Shown here: positions 22,844 to 32,753 of the stretch, one piece after another
How the letters are laid out: every line of letters starts with the position of its first letter
How positions within the stretch are numbered: position 1 is the stretch's first letter
Notes under the pieces: generated by a model
Seen by the model: the letters and a program-made list of their open reading frames with translations, nothing else
What the model was told of the DNA's origin: nothing
Database searches by the model: none
Source of the DNA: Methylobacterium oryzihabitans
GTDB taxonomy: Bacteria; Pseudomonadota; Alphaproteobacteria; Rhizobiales; Beijerinckiaceae
Length of the DNA stretch: 64,000 nucleotides
Reading direction: 5' to 3'
Assembly: GCF_004004555.2 (NCBI RefSeq)
Contig: NZ_SACP01000010.1
Coordinates: 1-64,000 of the forward strand
Position numbers and translations under genes: made by a program

Positions 22844-22982
22844 GCCGCGGGCGTCCCGAATCTGATCCGGCTTGACTGTGGCGCGCCTGCGCCGCGCCAG
22901 GGTTGCCATCGCGGGCGGGCTGCGCCACAGACGCCCTGACAACGCCGCCGCGCGCGGCCCAACCCAACCGGGAGACACCCGC

Positions 22983-23456
22983 ATGAGCGCCACCCTGGAG
23001 CGCCTGAAGGAACTCGGCCACGTCCTGCCGCCGGCCGCAGCCCCGGTCGCGAACTACGTGCCGTTCAAGCGGGCCGGCAACCTGGTGGTGATCTCGGGCC
23101 AGATCTGCTTCGGCCCGGACGGCAAGCTCGACCCGCGCCATACCGGCAAGGTCGGCGGCGGCATCAGCCAGGAGGTCGCGGCCGAGGCGGCGCGGTTCTG
23201 CGCCCTCAACGTGCTGGCCCAGCTCCAGGCGGCGGCGGGCAACCTCGACGACGCGGTGGTGAGCTGCATCCGGCTGGGCGGCTTCATCAACGCCGCGCCC
23301 GGCTTCTCGGCGGTCGCCGCCGTGATGAACGGCGCCTCCGACCTGATGGTGGAGGTGCTCGGCGAGCGCGGCCGTCACGCCCGCTCGACCGTCGGCGTCG
23401 CCGAACTGCCCCTCGACGCGGTGGTCGAGGTCGAGGGCATGTTCGAGGTCCGCTGA
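22983..23456 (+). CDS. RidA/YjgF-family protein
   Basis: The 157-residue protein belongs to the RidA-like family that hydrolyses reactive enamine/imine intermediates or acts in related deaminations. It shows FKRAGNLVVISGQICFGPDG, AARFCALNVLAQLQAAAGNLDD and VGVAELPLDAVVEVEGMFEV. The Arg that defines true RidA deaminases is replaced in the G-x-x-x-R-x-x region by GRHARSTVGVAEL, typical of the longer YjgF subgroup. ATG at 22983 follows GGGAGACACC. The next gene, a glycerophosphodiesterase, starts 3 bases after the stop, so they are cotranscribed. Confidence 0.9.
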   Translation: MSATLERLKELGHVLPPAAAPVANYVPFKRAGNLVVISGQICFGPDGKLDPRHTGKVGGGISQEVAAEAARFCALNVLAQLQAAAGNLDDAVVSCIRLGGFINAAPGFSAVAAVMNGASDLMVEVLGERGRHARSTVGVAELPLDAVVEVEGMFEVR

Positions 23457-23459
23457 GCG

Positions 23460-24215
23460 ATGAGCGAGCGCCTCGCCCCCGACTGGCTCACCGCCCGGCC
23501 GATCGCCCATCGCGGCCTGCACGACCGCGCGGCGGGCGTGCCGGAGAACACGATCGCGGCGGCCGAGGCGGCGATCGCCCGCGGCTACGCCATCGAGTGC
23601 GACGTGCAGCTCAGCGCCGACGGCGAGGCGATGGTCTTCCACGATTTCGGCCTCGGCCGGCTGACGGCTGAGTCCGGCGAGGTCGCCGGCCGCGCGGCGG
23701 CGGATCTCGGCCGCCTCGCCGTCGCCGGCAGCGGCGAGCGCATCCCGACCCTGCCGGACTTCCTCGCGGCCATCGCCGGCCGCACCCCGCTGGTGATCGA
23801 GGTCAAGTCGCGCCACGACGGCGACCTCGCGCTCGCCCGCCGGGTCGCCGCGATCCTCGCCGGTCATCCCGGGCCGGTGGCGCTGAAATCCTTCGATCCC
23901 GCGGTCGTCGGCGCCCTGGCCGAGCTGTGCCCGGGCATCCCCCGCGGAATCGTCGCCGAGAGCCGCCACGACGATCCGTCCTATGCCGGGCTGACCGCCG
24001 AGGCCCGCCACGGCCTCGCCCACCTGCTCCACGTCGAGCAGAGCCGCCCCGACTTCCTGTCGTGGCGGGTCGACGACCTGCCGAACGCCGCCACCCACCT
24101 CTGCCGCCTGCTGGGCCGGATGCCGGTGATGACCTGGACGGTGCGCAACGAGGATCAGGTCCGCCGCGCCGGCCGCTACGCCGACCAGATGGTGTTCGAG
24201 GGTTTCCAGCCCTGA
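23460..24215 (+). CDS. Glycerophosphodiester phosphodiesterase
   Basis: The enzyme hydrolyses glycerophosphodiesters such as glycerophosphocholine to glycerol 3-phosphate and alcohol. The 251-residue TIM-barrel protein has the GDPD motifs IAHRGLHD and PENTIAA (His and Arg of the active site), AIECDVQLSADGEAMVFHDF (metal-binding Glu-Asp and catalytic His), and MTWTVRNEDQV near the end. There is no signal peptide, so it acts in the cytoplasm like UgpQ. It is coupled to the RidA gene. Together with the PlcP/GT4 pair 2 kb upstream it may serve phosphorus recovery from phospholipids (inference). Confidence 0.93.
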   Translation: MSERLAPDWLTARPIAHRGLHDRAAGVPENTIAAAEAAIARGYAIECDVQLSADGEAMVFHDFGLGRLTAESGEVAGRAAADLGRLAVAGSGERIPTLPDFLAAIAGRTPLVIEVKSRHDGDLALARRVAAILAGHPGPVALKSFDPAVVGALAELCPGIPRGIVAESRHDDPSYAGLTAEARHGLAHLLHVEQSRPDFLSWRVDDLPNAATHLCRLLGRMPVMTWTVRNEDQVRRAGRYADQMVFEGFQP

Positions 24216-24322
24216 ACTCGGGCGACCTTACGGGATCCGAAGATTTTTCATCCCGTGGCGGATGAACTTTCGGTCGCTTCGCCGGTTCGTGGACGGATTT
24301 GCTCCAGCCGGGACGAACGACC

Positions 24323-25627
24323 ATGGCGACCACGGAAACCGGGCCGCAGGCCGCGCCGCCGACGCGGGCCCTGCGCGGGCTCGACGCGCTGAACTTCACC
24401 CTCGCGGACGTCCGCGACGGTCTCGGGCCCTACCTCGCGATCTACCTCATCGCGGTGCGCGGCCCGGACCAGGGCTGGAACGAGGCGACGACCGGCCTCG
24501 TCATGACCATCGCGGGCGTCGCCGGCCTCGTGGCGCAGACGCCCGCCGGGGCGCTGATCGACCGCACCCGGCAGAAGCGGGCGATCGTGATCGCGGCGGC
24601 CCTCGCCGTGACCCTGAGCTGCCTCGCGCTGCCGTTCATCTCCAACTTCTATGCCGTGGCGGCGACCCAGTCGCTCGCCGGCATCGCCGGGGCGATCTTC
24701 CCGCCGGCGCTCGCCGCCATCACCCTCGGGGTGGTCGGGCCGCGGCTGTTCGCCCGCCGGATCGGCCGCAACGAGGGCTTCAACCACGCCGGCAACGCGG
24801 TTTCGGCGGCGCTCGCGGCGGGGCTCGCCACGCTGTTCGGGCCGGTGGTGGTGTTCTGGATCATGGGCGCCCTCGCGGTGCTGTCGATCGGCGCGATGCT
24901 GATGGTGCCGGCCGACGCCATCGACGACGACGTCGCCCGCGGCCTCGACTGCCCGCCCGGCGAGGAGAGCTGCGAGCAGCCCTCCGGCGTCGCGGCCCTG
25001 CTCCAGAACCGTCTGCTGCTGCTCTTCGCCGTGCTGGCCGCCCTGTTCCACCTCGCCAACGCGGCGATGCTGACCTCGGTCGGGCAGCTTCTCACTCACC
25101 TGTCGGGGAAGGACCACGCGACCTCGCTGATCGCGATCTGCATCGTGGCGGCGCAATGCGTGATGGTGCCGGTGGCGATGTTCGTCGGCGCCAAGGCCGA
25201 CACGATCGGCCGCAAGCCGATCTTTCTCGCGGCCTTCGGGGTGCTGGCCCTGCGCGGCGTGCTCTACACTCTGTCCGACAACCCGTTCTGGCTCGTCGGC
25301 GTGCAGTTGCTCGACGGCGTCGGGGCCGGGGTCTACGGCGCCCTGTTCCCGATCGTGGTCGCCGACCTCACCCGCGGCACCGGGCGCTTCAACGTCAGCC
25401 AGGGCGCGGTCGCGACCGCCCAGGGCCTCGGCGCGGCGCTGAGCGCGACGCTCGCCGGCCTCATCATCGTGTCGGCCGGCTACTCGGCGGCCTTCCTGAC
25501 CCTCGCGGCGATCGCGGCATGCGGGTTCGCGCTCTACCTGTTCGCGATGCCCGAGACCCGCGAGGGCGCCGCGCGCTCCGACGATCCCGCGATGCCGGGC
25601 GCCGCCGCGGCGGTGCCGGCGGCGTGA
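24323..25627 (+). CDS. MFS transporter
   Basis: The 434-residue protein has 12 predicted membrane helices and MFS loop signatures: TPAGALIDRTRQKRAIVIAA after helix 2 and KADTIGRKPIFLAAFGVLAL after helix 8. A cytoplasmic loop between the halves contains CPPGEESCEQ. The subgroup looks like the general drug/metabolite exporters of alphaproteobacteria. ATG at 24323 is preferred; a TTG at 24299 in frame is weaker. A hairpin (ACGGGAT 24230-24236 with ATCCCGT 24250-24256) lies in front of it and could be an operator or mRNA structure. It converges with the amidase gene, 4 bases from its stop. Confidence 0.88.
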   Translation: MATTETGPQAAPPTRALRGLDALNFTLADVRDGLGPYLAIYLIAVRGPDQGWNEATTGLVMTIAGVAGLVAQTPAGALIDRTRQKRAIVIAAALAVTLSCLALPFISNFYAVAATQSLAGIAGAIFPPALAAITLGVVGPRLFARRIGRNEGFNHAGNAVSAALAAGLATLFGPVVVFWIMGALAVLSIGAMLMVPADAIDDDVARGLDCPPGEESCEQPSGVAALLQNRLLLLFAVLAALFHLANAAMLTSVGQLLTHLSGKDHATSLIAICIVAAQCVMVPVAMFVGAKADTIGRKPIFLAAFGVLALRGVLYTLSDNPFWLVGVQLLDGVGAGVYGALFPIVVADLTRGTGRFNVSQGAVATAQGLGAALSATLAGLIIVSAGYSAAFLTLAAIAACGFALYLFAMPETREGAARSDDPAMPGAAAAVPAA

Positions 25628-25631
25628 AAAC

Positions 25632-27038
25632 CTACAGCGGCGGCCGGCGCTGATGCCAGTCGGTCGCCTGCTGGTAGGCCTGCCCGATGCGGAGCGCCGT
25701 CGCCTCGTCGTAGCCGCGGCAGCAGATCTGGAGCGACAGCGGCAGGCCGCCGGCGGTGAAGCCGTTCGGCAGCGCCAGCGCGCACATCTCCAGCAGGTTG
25801 ACGAAGCGGGTGAAGCGCGACGGCACGACGTCCTGGTCGAGGCCGGCGAGGGGCAGGGCGGCCGTCTCGGTGGTCGGGGTGAGCAGGGCGTCGATGTCGG
25901 CCAGCGCCTTGTCGAGGCCGCGCTTCATGTCCTGCTGCATCCGGCGGGTGCGCAGGTAGTCCTGCGCCGACACGCCGGCCCCGGCGAGGATGCGGGCGCG
26001 CACGTCGGGGTCGAGTTGCGCGGTCCGGTCCTCGGCGAGGTGGCCGTCGAACAGGTACGCCTCGGCCTGGAGGATCGCCGAGGACCGCACGAAGTCGACG
26101 AATCGGAACGGCAGGCTCACGTCGACGATCTCGGCCCCGAGGCGGGCCAGCACCTCCAGCGAGCGGTCGTAGGCGGCGAGCGCCTCGGCGGCGACGCCCT
26201 CGCGCTCCGCCCGCGGCATCCGGGCGAGGCGCAGGCCGCGCACGCCGCGGTCGAGATGCGGCATCGGATCGGCCGGCACGACTCCGCGGGTGTTCGGGTC
26301 GAGGGGGTCGGGCCCCTGGATCACGGCGTAGAGCAGGGCGCAATCCTCGACGCAGCGGGCCATCGGCCCCGGGGTGTCGAGGGTGGTGCTCAGCGGCAGG
26401 ATCCCGGCGGTGCTGACCCGGCCGATCGTGGTCTTGAGGCCGGTGATGCCGCAGAACGACGCCGGCAACCGCACCGAGCCGCCGGTATCGGTGCCGATCG
26501 CCCACGGCGTCAGCCCGGCCGCGACCGCGACGCCCGAGCCGCTGCTCGACCCGCCGGGGGTGCGCGGCTGCGCCGGGTCCCACGGGTTGAGCGGCGTGCC
26601 CATGTGGCGGTTGGTGCCCCAGCCGCCGAAGGCGAACTCGACCGTGTGGGTCTTGCCGAGCACGATCATCCCCTGGGCGATCATGCGCCGGGCGATGGAC
26701 GCGGTCGCCGTCGCCGGCCGCCCGCGCAGGGCCGCCGACCCGCCGGTGGTCACCCGCCCCTCGAGGTCGATGAGGTCCTTGAGCGCCACCGGCACCCCGT
26801 GCAGCGGCCCGACGGCGTGCCCCGAGCGGATCGCCCGGTCGGCGCCCTCGGCGGCGAGGCGGGCGTCCTCGCCGTAGACCTCCACGAAGGCGTTCAGCCG
26901 CGGCTCCAGCGCGGCGATCCGGGCCAGCAGCGCCTCGACCGCGTCGACCGGCGACAGCCGGCGGGCGGCGATCGCCCGGGCGAGGGCGTGGGCCGGCAGC
27001 AGCGCCGGGTCGGTGGCGGCGGGCAGGGCGTCGGTCAT
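25632..27038 (-). CDS. Amidase-signature family hydrolase
   Basis: The 468-residue protein carries the Ser-cisSer-Lys triad of amidase-signature enzymes: Lys in GVPVALKDLID, the glycine/serine-rich PGGSSSGSGVAVAAGL, and GTDTGGSVRLPASFCG with the nucleophile. GITGLKTTIGRVS follows. The closest types are Glu-tRNA-amidotransferase-like amidases that hydrolyse small amides or aryl/alkyl carbamoyl substrates; it is not GatA, since gatB and gatC are absent. ATG at 27038 overlaps the stop of the binding-protein gene (ATGA), so the two act together. Substrate unknown; the neighbours suggest a peptide- or amide-like compound. Confidence 0.9.
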   Translation of the reverse strand: MTDALPAATDPALLPAHALARAIAARRLSPVDAVEALLARIAALEPRLNAFVEVYGEDARLAAEGADRAIRSGHAVGPLHGVPVALKDLIDLEGRVTTGGSAALRGRPATATASIARRMIAQGMIVLGKTHTVEFAFGGWGTNRHMGTPLNPWDPAQPRTPGGSSSGSGVAVAAGLTPWAIGTDTGGSVRLPASFCGITGLKTTIGRVSTAGILPLSTTLDTPGPMARCVEDCALLYAVIQGPDPLDPNTRGVVPADPMPHLDRGVRGLRLARMPRAEREGVAAEALAAYDRSLEVLARLGAEIVDVSLPFRFVDFVRSSAILQAEAYLFDGHLAEDRTAQLDPDVRARILAGAGVSAQDYLRTRRMQQDMKRGLDKALADIDALLTPTTETAALPLAGLDQDVVPSRFTRFVNLLEMCALALPNGFTAGGLPLSLQICCRGYDEATALRIGQAYQQATDWHQRRPPL

Positions 27039-28651
27039 CGCGTCGCGCCCTCCTGAAGGCTGACCAGGGTGAGGTCGACGAACCACGATTGCGGCGACAC
27101 GAATCCCTTCACCCGCGGCGACATCGCCCGCGGGTTGAGGTCGTGGACGATGAACAGCCAGGGCGGGTCGTCGACGAGGCGCTCGTGCGCGGCCCGGGTC
27201 GCGGCGGCGATCTCGGCCGGATCGGTCGATTCGGCCAGCATCGCCATCGCCCTGTCGAAGGCGTCGTCCTTGAATTGCGCGAAGTTGAAGCCCTTCGGCG
27301 AGACGTTGGCCGACGAGAAGTAGCGCGCCATCACCGAGGGGTCGGAGGAGGGCGAGCTGACGTTGAGGGTGTTGGCGCCCTGCAGTTGCGGCGCGTCCGG
27401 CGCCGCCCGGGCGGCGTTCAGCAGCACCTGCCACTCGACGACGTTGAAGCTGACGTCGACGTTGCAGTTCTGCTTCAGGCTCTCCTGCAGGAACTCGTTC
27501 ATCGGCAGCGGCTGCATCTGGCCCGAGCCGGAGGTCGAGATCATCGCCTTGAGGGCGAGCGGCGCCTTGGCGGTGTAGCCGGCGGCCTCCAGCAGCGCCT
27601 TGCCCTTCTGCGGATCGAGCTTGTAGCGGTTCTGCGGGTTGCCGAAATTCGGGTCGCTCGCCTTGAGCCAGCCGACCGAGGGCTCCGCGGTCCCGTTGAG
27701 GAAGGCGACGAGGCCGTCGCGGTCGATGCAGTAGTTCAGCGCCTGCCGGACCCGCACGTCCTTGAGCGGGCTGTTCGTCGCCCCGCTGTTGTAGAACCAC
27801 GGCCAGACATGCGGGTAGGACCCGGTGGTGATCGCGAAGCCGGCCTGCTTCAGAGACGGGATCGCGTCCGGGGCCGGGGCCTCGATCCAGTCGACCTGCC
27901 CGGCGCGCAGGGCCGCGATGCGGGCATTGGCCTCGGGGATCGGCAGCAGCCGCACTCGGTCGACCTTCGCCCTGCGCTCCGCATCCCAGTAGCCGTCGTT
28001 GCGGGCGAGATCGACCGCCTCGCGCGGGGTGACCCGGGTGATGCGGAACGGCCCGGTCCCGGCCGCCGGCAGGGTGCCGACCTTGGCCCAGTCGCGCCCG
28101 GCCTTCTCGAACGAGGCCGGCGAGGTGAACAGCACGTACACCGCCATGTACGGGAAGTACGAGGCCGCAACCGTGGTGGTGATGGCGACGGTGGCATCGT
28201 CGATCTTGCGGTAGCCGGCGACGATCGGCGCCCGGGCCCGGGTGATGCCGGCCGCCGCCGGCTCGTGCTGCGGGCTGTCGGGCTTGAAGTAGCGGTCGAG
28301 GTTCCAGATCACCGCGTCGGCGTCGAACGGCGTGCCGTCGTGGAAGGTGACGCCCCGGCGCAGGTGGAAGATCCAGGTCTTCGTGTCGCCCGGCGCCTGC
28401 TCCCAGCTTTCGGCGAGGCCCGGGCGCAGACCGGCGAGCCGGTCGGTGCGGGTGAGGTCCCACAGCACCAGCCCCTCGAAGACCGGGTAGCCGAGGAAGC
28501 GCATGCCCTCGAAGCCGTTGTTCGGCAGCCCGGTCGTCGTCGGCGTGTCGGCGGCGGTCATGGCGATGCGCAGGACCGCCTCCGCCGACGCGGGCGCGGC
28601 TGCCGTCAGGGCGCCCGCGAGGGCGGCGAGGCGAAGGGCGTGGCGGAGCAT
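27035..28651 (-). CDS. Oligopeptide/nickel-type ABC transporter substrate-binding protein
   Basis: The 538-residue periplasmic protein is of the solute-binding family 5 (DppA/OppA type). It has a signal peptide (MLRHALRLAALAGALTAAAPASA), then YPVFEGLVLWDL, LAESWEQAPGDTKTWIFHLR and GVTFHDGTPFDADAVIWNLDR. It would bind a peptide, opine or similar amide for import. No permease or ATPase gene lies within the window, so the partner transporter must be encoded elsewhere. ATG at 28651 starts the signal peptide; the frame extends to 28708 in Arg-rich sequence. The stop overlaps the amidase start, and the BKACE gene is 70 bases upstream on the same strand. Confidence 0.93.
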   Translation of the reverse strand: MLRHALRLAALAGALTAAAPASAEAVLRIAMTAADTPTTTGLPNNGFEGMRFLGYPVFEGLVLWDLTRTDRLAGLRPGLAESWEQAPGDTKTWIFHLRRGVTFHDGTPFDADAVIWNLDRYFKPDSPQHEPAAAGITRARAPIVAGYRKIDDATVAITTTVAASYFPYMAVYVLFTSPASFEKAGRDWAKVGTLPAAGTGPFRITRVTPREAVDLARNDGYWDAERRAKVDRVRLLPIPEANARIAALRAGQVDWIEAPAPDAIPSLKQAGFAITTGSYPHVWPWFYNSGATNSPLKDVRVRQALNYCIDRDGLVAFLNGTAEPSVGWLKASDPNFGNPQNRYKLDPQKGKALLEAAGYTAKAPLALKAMISTSGSGQMQPLPMNEFLQESLKQNCNVDVSFNVVEWQVLLNAARAAPDAPQLQGANTLNVSSPSSDPSVMARYFSSANVSPKGFNFAQFKDDAFDRAMAMLAESTDPAEIAAATRAAHERLVDDPPWLFIVHDLNPRAMSPRVKGFVSPQSWFVDLTLVSLQEGATR

Positions 28652-28721
28652 GCGGCGGGACCTCGGGCGGGATCGACGGTGCCGCTCCGGGCGCAAGACT
28701 CGGGCCACGGCCCCGCCGGGA

Positions 28722-29603
28722 TCAGCGCGGCGGGAGCCCGAAGATCTGCCGCGCTTCGTCCGGCGTCGCCGGGGCGCAGTCGAGATGGGCGAGCAGGCTC
28801 ACGGCCTTCTCGACCAGCGCGGCGTTGCTCGGCGCGAGCCGGCCCGGCGCGAGGTAGAGGTTGTCCTCGAGACCGACCCGGACGTTGCCGCCGGCTGCGG
28901 CGGCGACGGCCAGCATCGGGTACTCCGCCCGCGAGATGCCGAAGGCCGACCAGGCGGCGCCGGCCGGCAGGCGGTCGCGCATCTGGAGCAGCGTCTCGGG
29001 CGTCGCCGGCGCCCCCCACGGGATGCCGAGGCAGATCTGGAACAGCGGCGGGGTCGCGAGGTGGCCCTCCGCGACGAGGTGGCGGGCAAGCTCGATCTGG
29101 CCGAGGTCGAACACCTCGATCTCCGGCTTGGCGCCGGCCTCGCGGATCATCCCGGCCATCGCCCGGAGGTGGCCGGGGGTGTTAAGGAAGGCGTGCTCGC
29201 CGAAATTCATCGTCGCGACGTCGAGGGTGCAGATCTCGGGGCGCAGCTCGGTGACGTGGCGGGTGCGGGCCTCGGGCGAGGCCAGGGTGGTGCCGGGGCC
29301 CGCCACCGCTGGGTCGGGCTCGCCGGCGACGTAGCGCCCGCCCGCCCCGGTGGTGAGGTTCAGGATCACGTCGGCGTTGCGCCCGCGGATGCGCTCCACC
29401 GTCTCGCGGTAGAGTTCGAGGTCCATGCTGGGTGCGCCGGTGGCGGGGTCGCGGACGTGGATGTGCACCACCGCGGCGCCGGCCTCGGCCGCCTCCAGGG
29501 CCGAGCGGGCGATCGCCTCCGGGCTCACCGGCACCGCCGGGTTCTTCTTCGGCGTGTCGAACGAGCCGGTCAGGGCACAGGTGATGACGGTCTTGCGGGC
29601 CAT
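28722..29603 (-). CDS. Beta-keto acid cleavage enzyme (BKACE, DUF849)
   Basis: BKACE enzymes cleave a beta-keto acid with acetyl-CoA to give acetoacetate and an acyl-CoA; the founding member is 3-keto-5-aminohexanoate cleavage enzyme (Kce) of lysine fermentation. The 293-residue TIM-barrel protein has [15 protein letters not shown] at the N terminus, the zinc-binding His47/His49 in VVHIHVRDP, a metal- or substrate-contacting [11 protein letters not shown], and GLEDNLYL near the end. ATG at 29603 follows GGAAGCC. The substrate class cannot be fixed from sequence. Neighbouring binding protein and amidase suggest a catabolic set on one strand. Confidence 0.9.
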   Translation of the reverse strand: MARKTVITCALTGSFDTPKKNPAVPVSPEAIARSALEAAEAGAAVVHIHVRDPATGAPSMDLELYRETVERIRGRNADVILNLTTGAGGRYVAGEPDPAVAGPGTTLASPEARTRHVTELRPEICTLDVATMNFGEHAFLNTPGHLRAMAGMIREAGAKPEIEVFDLGQIELARHLVAEGHLATPPLFQICLGIPWGAPATPETLLQMRDRLPAGAAWSAFGISRAEYPMLAVAAAAGGNVRVGLEDNLYLAPGRLAPSNAALVEKAVSLLAHLDCAPATPDEARQIFGLPPR

Positions 29604-29895
29604 GCGGGGCTTCCTCCGCGGCGGCCTCGTGGAGCGGACCGCCGGTCGGGCTCAGGCTCGCACAGCCGTCGCCGGGCGCACAGCCCGCGACCCCTGCGCG
29701 ACGGGCATGGCTTGGCCGAAACGGAGTCGGCGACGAAGACTGCATCCGCTCGCCGCACACGGGCAGGTTGCTCCGAGCCCCGCCGCGGGAGTACCAGATC
29801 CAGGCTGGAACTCTTCTCGTTCGAGCTGGGAGGGCCGCGCCGCGACCGGAATCATGTCCGCGGGGCGCGGAACGTCAGACAGCCGGAGGGCGACG

Positions 29896-30375
29896 ATGAT
29901 CAACCTGAGCGTGAACGGCGAGGAACGCCGCTACGAGGGCGACCCCGAGATGCCGCTGCTGTGGTATCTGCGCGACGAGCTCGGCCTGACGGGCACCAAG
30001 TTCGGCTGCGGCATCGCGGCCTGCGGCGCCTGCACCATCCATGTCGGCGGCACCGCGGTGCGGGCCTGCCAGACCCCGGTCTCGGCGGCGGACGGCCAGC
30101 CGGTCGTCACCATCGAGGGTCTGTCGGCGGACGGCAACCATCCGGTCCAGGCCGCGTGGCGCGACCTCAACGTGGCGCAGTGCGGCTACTGCCAGACCGG
30201 GCAGATCATGCAGGCGGCGGCCCTGCTCAAGGACACCCCGAAGCCGAGCGACGACGACATCGACTCGGCGATGAGCGGCAACCTGTGCCGCTGCGGCACC
30301 TATCCGCGCATCCGCGCCGCGATCAAGCAGGCGGCCGGCGTGACCCCGAAGACCGAGCAGGGAGGCCGGCTGTGA
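29896..30375 (+). CDS. Molybdenum hydroxylase small subunit, [2Fe-2S] (IorA-like)
   Basis: The 159-residue protein is the iron-sulphur subunit of a xanthine-dehydrogenase-family enzyme. A plant-type ferredoxin domain binds the first [2Fe-2S] cluster with [17 protein letters not shown] and RACQTP. A helical domain binds the second with [11 protein letters not shown] and [15 protein letters not shown] at 29896 follows GGAGGGCGACG. The large-subunit start overlaps its stop (GTGA). No FAD subunit is encoded, so electrons must pass to a cytochrome or another carrier, as in isoquinoline 1-oxidoreductase and related aldehyde oxidases. Confidence 0.95.
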   Translation: MINLSVNGEERRYEGDPEMPLLWYLRDELGLTGTKFGCGIAACGACTIHVGGTAVRACQTPVSAADGQPVVTIEGLSADGNHPVQAAWRDLNVAQCGYCQTGQIMQAAALLKDTPKPSDDDIDSAMSGNLCRCGTYPRIRAAIKQAAGVTPKTEQGGRL

Positions 30376-32702
30376 TCCACGATCTCACCCGCATCGCCGA
30401 CGCCGCCGCGGCTCCCGAGCCGGAATCCGCGCTCACCAACGTCAGCCGCCGGGCGCTGCTCGGCGGGGCCGGCGCCCTCGTTCTGGCGCTCGCGGTCCGC
30501 GCCCCGGCCGCCCGCGCCGCCGACGAGAAGAAGTTCGGCGCCGACGGCATGCCGCGCGGCTGGCGCGACGACCCGACCGTGTTCGTCGCCGTCGCGCCCG
30601 ACGGCACGGTGACGATCACCTGCCACCGGCAGGAGATGGGGCAGGGGGTCCGCACCTCGGTCGCCCTCGTGGTCGCCGACGAGCTCGACGCCGACTGGGC
30701 GAAGGTCAAGGTGGTCCAGGCCCACGGCGACGAGGACCGCTTCGGCAACCAGGACACCGACGGCTCGCGCTCGCTGCGCCACTTCTTCATGCCCCTGCGC
30801 CGGGCCGGCGCCGCCGCCAGGGCGATGCTGGTCGAGGCCGCGGCCCAGCGGTGGAAGGTGCCGGCCGCCGAGGTGACGGCGGAGAACGGCACGCTCACCC
30901 ACGCCAAGTCCGGCCGCACGCTCGGCTACGGCGACGTGGCCGAGGCCGCGGCCAAGCTGACGCCGCCCGACCGCGCCGGCATCGCGCTCAAGGACCCGTC
31001 GGCCTTCCGCTACATCGGCAAGGGCCAGATCGGACTCATCGACAACCGCGACATCACCACCGGCAAGGCGATCTACGGCCTCGACACCCGTGTCGAGGGG
31101 ATGCTGTACGCCGTCGTCGCCCGGCCGCCGGTCTTCGGCGGCAAGCTCAAGACCTACGACGCCGCCGAGGCGATGAAGGTCCCGGGCGTGGTCAAGGTCA
31201 TCACCATCGATCCGCCGGCCCCGCCGGTCGAGTTCCAGCCCCTCGGCGGCGTGGCGGTGATCGCGAAGAACACCTGGGCGGCGATCAAGGGCCGCGAGGC
31301 GCTGAAGCTCACCTGGGACGACGGCCCGAACGCCTCCTACGATTCGGACACCTACCGCGCCACCCTGGAAGAGGCCGTGCGCAAGCCCGGCAAGGTGGTG
31401 CGCCAGGAGGGCGACGTCGACGCGGCGCTCAAGGGCGCGGCCAAGCGCCTGGAGGCCGAGTACTACGTGCCCCACCTCGTCCAGGCCCCGATGGAGCCGC
31501 CCGCGGCCACCGTGCGGATCGCCAAGGACGGCAAGGTCGAGGCCTGGGGCTGCGTACAGGCTCCCCAGGCCGCCCGCGACCGCATCGCCAAGCGCCTCGG
31601 CATCGACCCGAAGACCGTGACGGTGAACGTGACCCTGCTCGGCGGCGGCTTCGGCCGCAAGTCGAAGCCGGACTACTTCGTCGAGGCGGCGCTCTGCTCC
31701 AAGGCGATGGACGGCGCTCCGGTCAAGATGACCTGGACCCGCGAGGACGACCTCCACAACGGCTACTACCACACCGTCTCGGTCGAGCGGATCGAAGCCG
31801 GGCTCGACGCCAAGGGCATGCCGGTGGCTTGGCTGCACCGCAGCGCCGCCCCGACCATCGGCTCGATCTTCGTCGACGGCGCCGACCACGAGATCCCGAT
31901 CGAGCTCGGGATGGGCCTCGTCAACGTGCCGTTCGCGATCCCGAACGTCCGGATGGAGAACCCGGCGGCGCCGGCGCATGTCCGCATCGGCTGGTTCCGC
32001 TCGGTCTCGAACATCCCGCACGCCTTCGCGGCGCAGTCCTTCATCGCCGAGATGGCCCACGCGGCCGGGCGCGACCCGAAGGACTACCTGCTCGAGGTGA
32101 TCGGGCCGGCGCGGGTGATCGACCCGGTCAAGATCGGCGACGTGTGGAACTACGGCGAGGATCCGTCGCGCTATCCCTACGACACCGGGCGCCTGCGCAA
32201 GGTGATCGAGGCGGCGTCGAAGGGCATCGGCTGGGGCCGCGAGCTGCCGAAGGGGCGGGGGCTCGGCATCGCCGGGCATTACAGCTTCGTCAGCTACACG
32301 GCGGCCGCCGCCGAGGTCGAGGTCGGCCCGAAGGGCGAGATCACGGTACACCGGGTCGACATCGCGATCGATTGCGGCACCCAGATCAACCCCGAGCGGG
32401 TGCGCTCGCAGCTCGAGGGCGCGGTGGTGATGGGCATGGGCCTCGCGCTCACCGCCCAGATCACCTTCAAGAACGGCCGCACGGTGCAGGACAACCTCGA
32501 CACCTACGAGCTGACCCGCATCGATGCGGCGCCGAAGGTGATCGAGGTCCACCTCGTGCCGGGCGGCGACTATGCCAAGCCGCTGGGCGGCGTCGGCGAA
32601 CCCGGCGTGCCGCCGGTGGCGCCGGCCATCGTCAACGCGGTGTTCGCGGCGAGCGGGCGGCGCATCCGCCAGCTCCCGATCCGCGACAAGCTGAGCGCCT
32701 GA
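30372..32702 (+). CDS. Molybdenum hydroxylase large subunit (IorB-like), Tat-exported
   Basis: The 776-residue molybdopterin-binding subunit has a twin-arginine signal, [20 protein letters not shown] (residues about 25-44), so the complex is probably periplasmic and its small subunit co-exported. Cofactor and active-site stretches are [27 protein letters not shown] and [20 protein letters not shown], the last holding the catalytic Glu. The IorB class oxidises N-heterocycles or aldehydes. GTG at 30372 overlaps the small-subunit stop. No XdhC-type maturation factor or cytochrome gene is adjacent; the next genes are small and unrelated. Confidence 0.94.
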   Translation: MIHDLTRIADAAAAPEPESALTNVSRRALLGGAGALVLALAVRAPAARAADEKKFGADGMPRGWRDDPTVFVAVAPDGTVTITCHRQEMGQGVRTSVALVVADELDADWAKVKVVQAHGDEDRFGNQDTDGSRSLRHFFMPLRRAGAAARAMLVEAAAQRWKVPAAEVTAENGTLTHAKSGRTLGYGDVAEAAAKLTPPDRAGIALKDPSAFRYIGKGQIGLIDNRDITTGKAIYGLDTRVEGMLYAVVARPPVFGGKLKTYDAAEAMKVPGVVKVITIDPPAPPVEFQPLGGVAVIAKNTWAAIKGREALKLTWDDGPNASYDSDTYRATLEEAVRKPGKVVRQEGDVDAALKGAAKRLEAEYYVPHLVQAPMEPPAATVRIAKDGKVEAWGCVQAPQAARDRIAKRLGIDPKTVTVNVTLLGGGFGRKSKPDYFVEAALCSKAMDGAPVKMTWTREDDLHNGYYHTVSVERIEAGLDAKGMPVAWLHRSAAPTIGSIFVDGADHEIPIELGMGLVNVPFAIPNVRMENPAAPAHVRIGWFRSVSNIPHAFAAQSFIAEMAHAAGRDPKDYLLEVIGPARVIDPVKIGDVWNYGEDPSRYPYDTGRLRKVIEAASKGIGWGRELPKGRGLGIAGHYSFVSYTAAAAEVEVGPKGEITVHRVDIAIDCGTQINPERVRSQLEGAVVMGMGLALTAQITFKNGRTVQDNLDTYELTRIDAAPKVIEVHLVPGGDYAKPLGGVGEPGVPPVAPAIVNAVFAASGRRIRQLPIRDKLSA

Positions 32703-32753
32703 TGCTCACCTGGGCGGCGCGACGGCGCCGCCCGGGTTGGTTGCGGCCGGGGC

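Noticed and set aside
25632-28463. Apparent binding-protein/amidase fusion in one frame
   Set aside because: The part upstream of 27038 in this frame is out of phase with the binding-protein gene; the two proteins are in different frames and overlap by 4 bases.
28503-30371. Upstream extension of the molybdenum hydroxylase large-subunit frame by more than 600 codons
   Set aside because: The frame is open by chance through two other genes. Homology, the Tat signal and the GTGA overlap fix the start at 30372.
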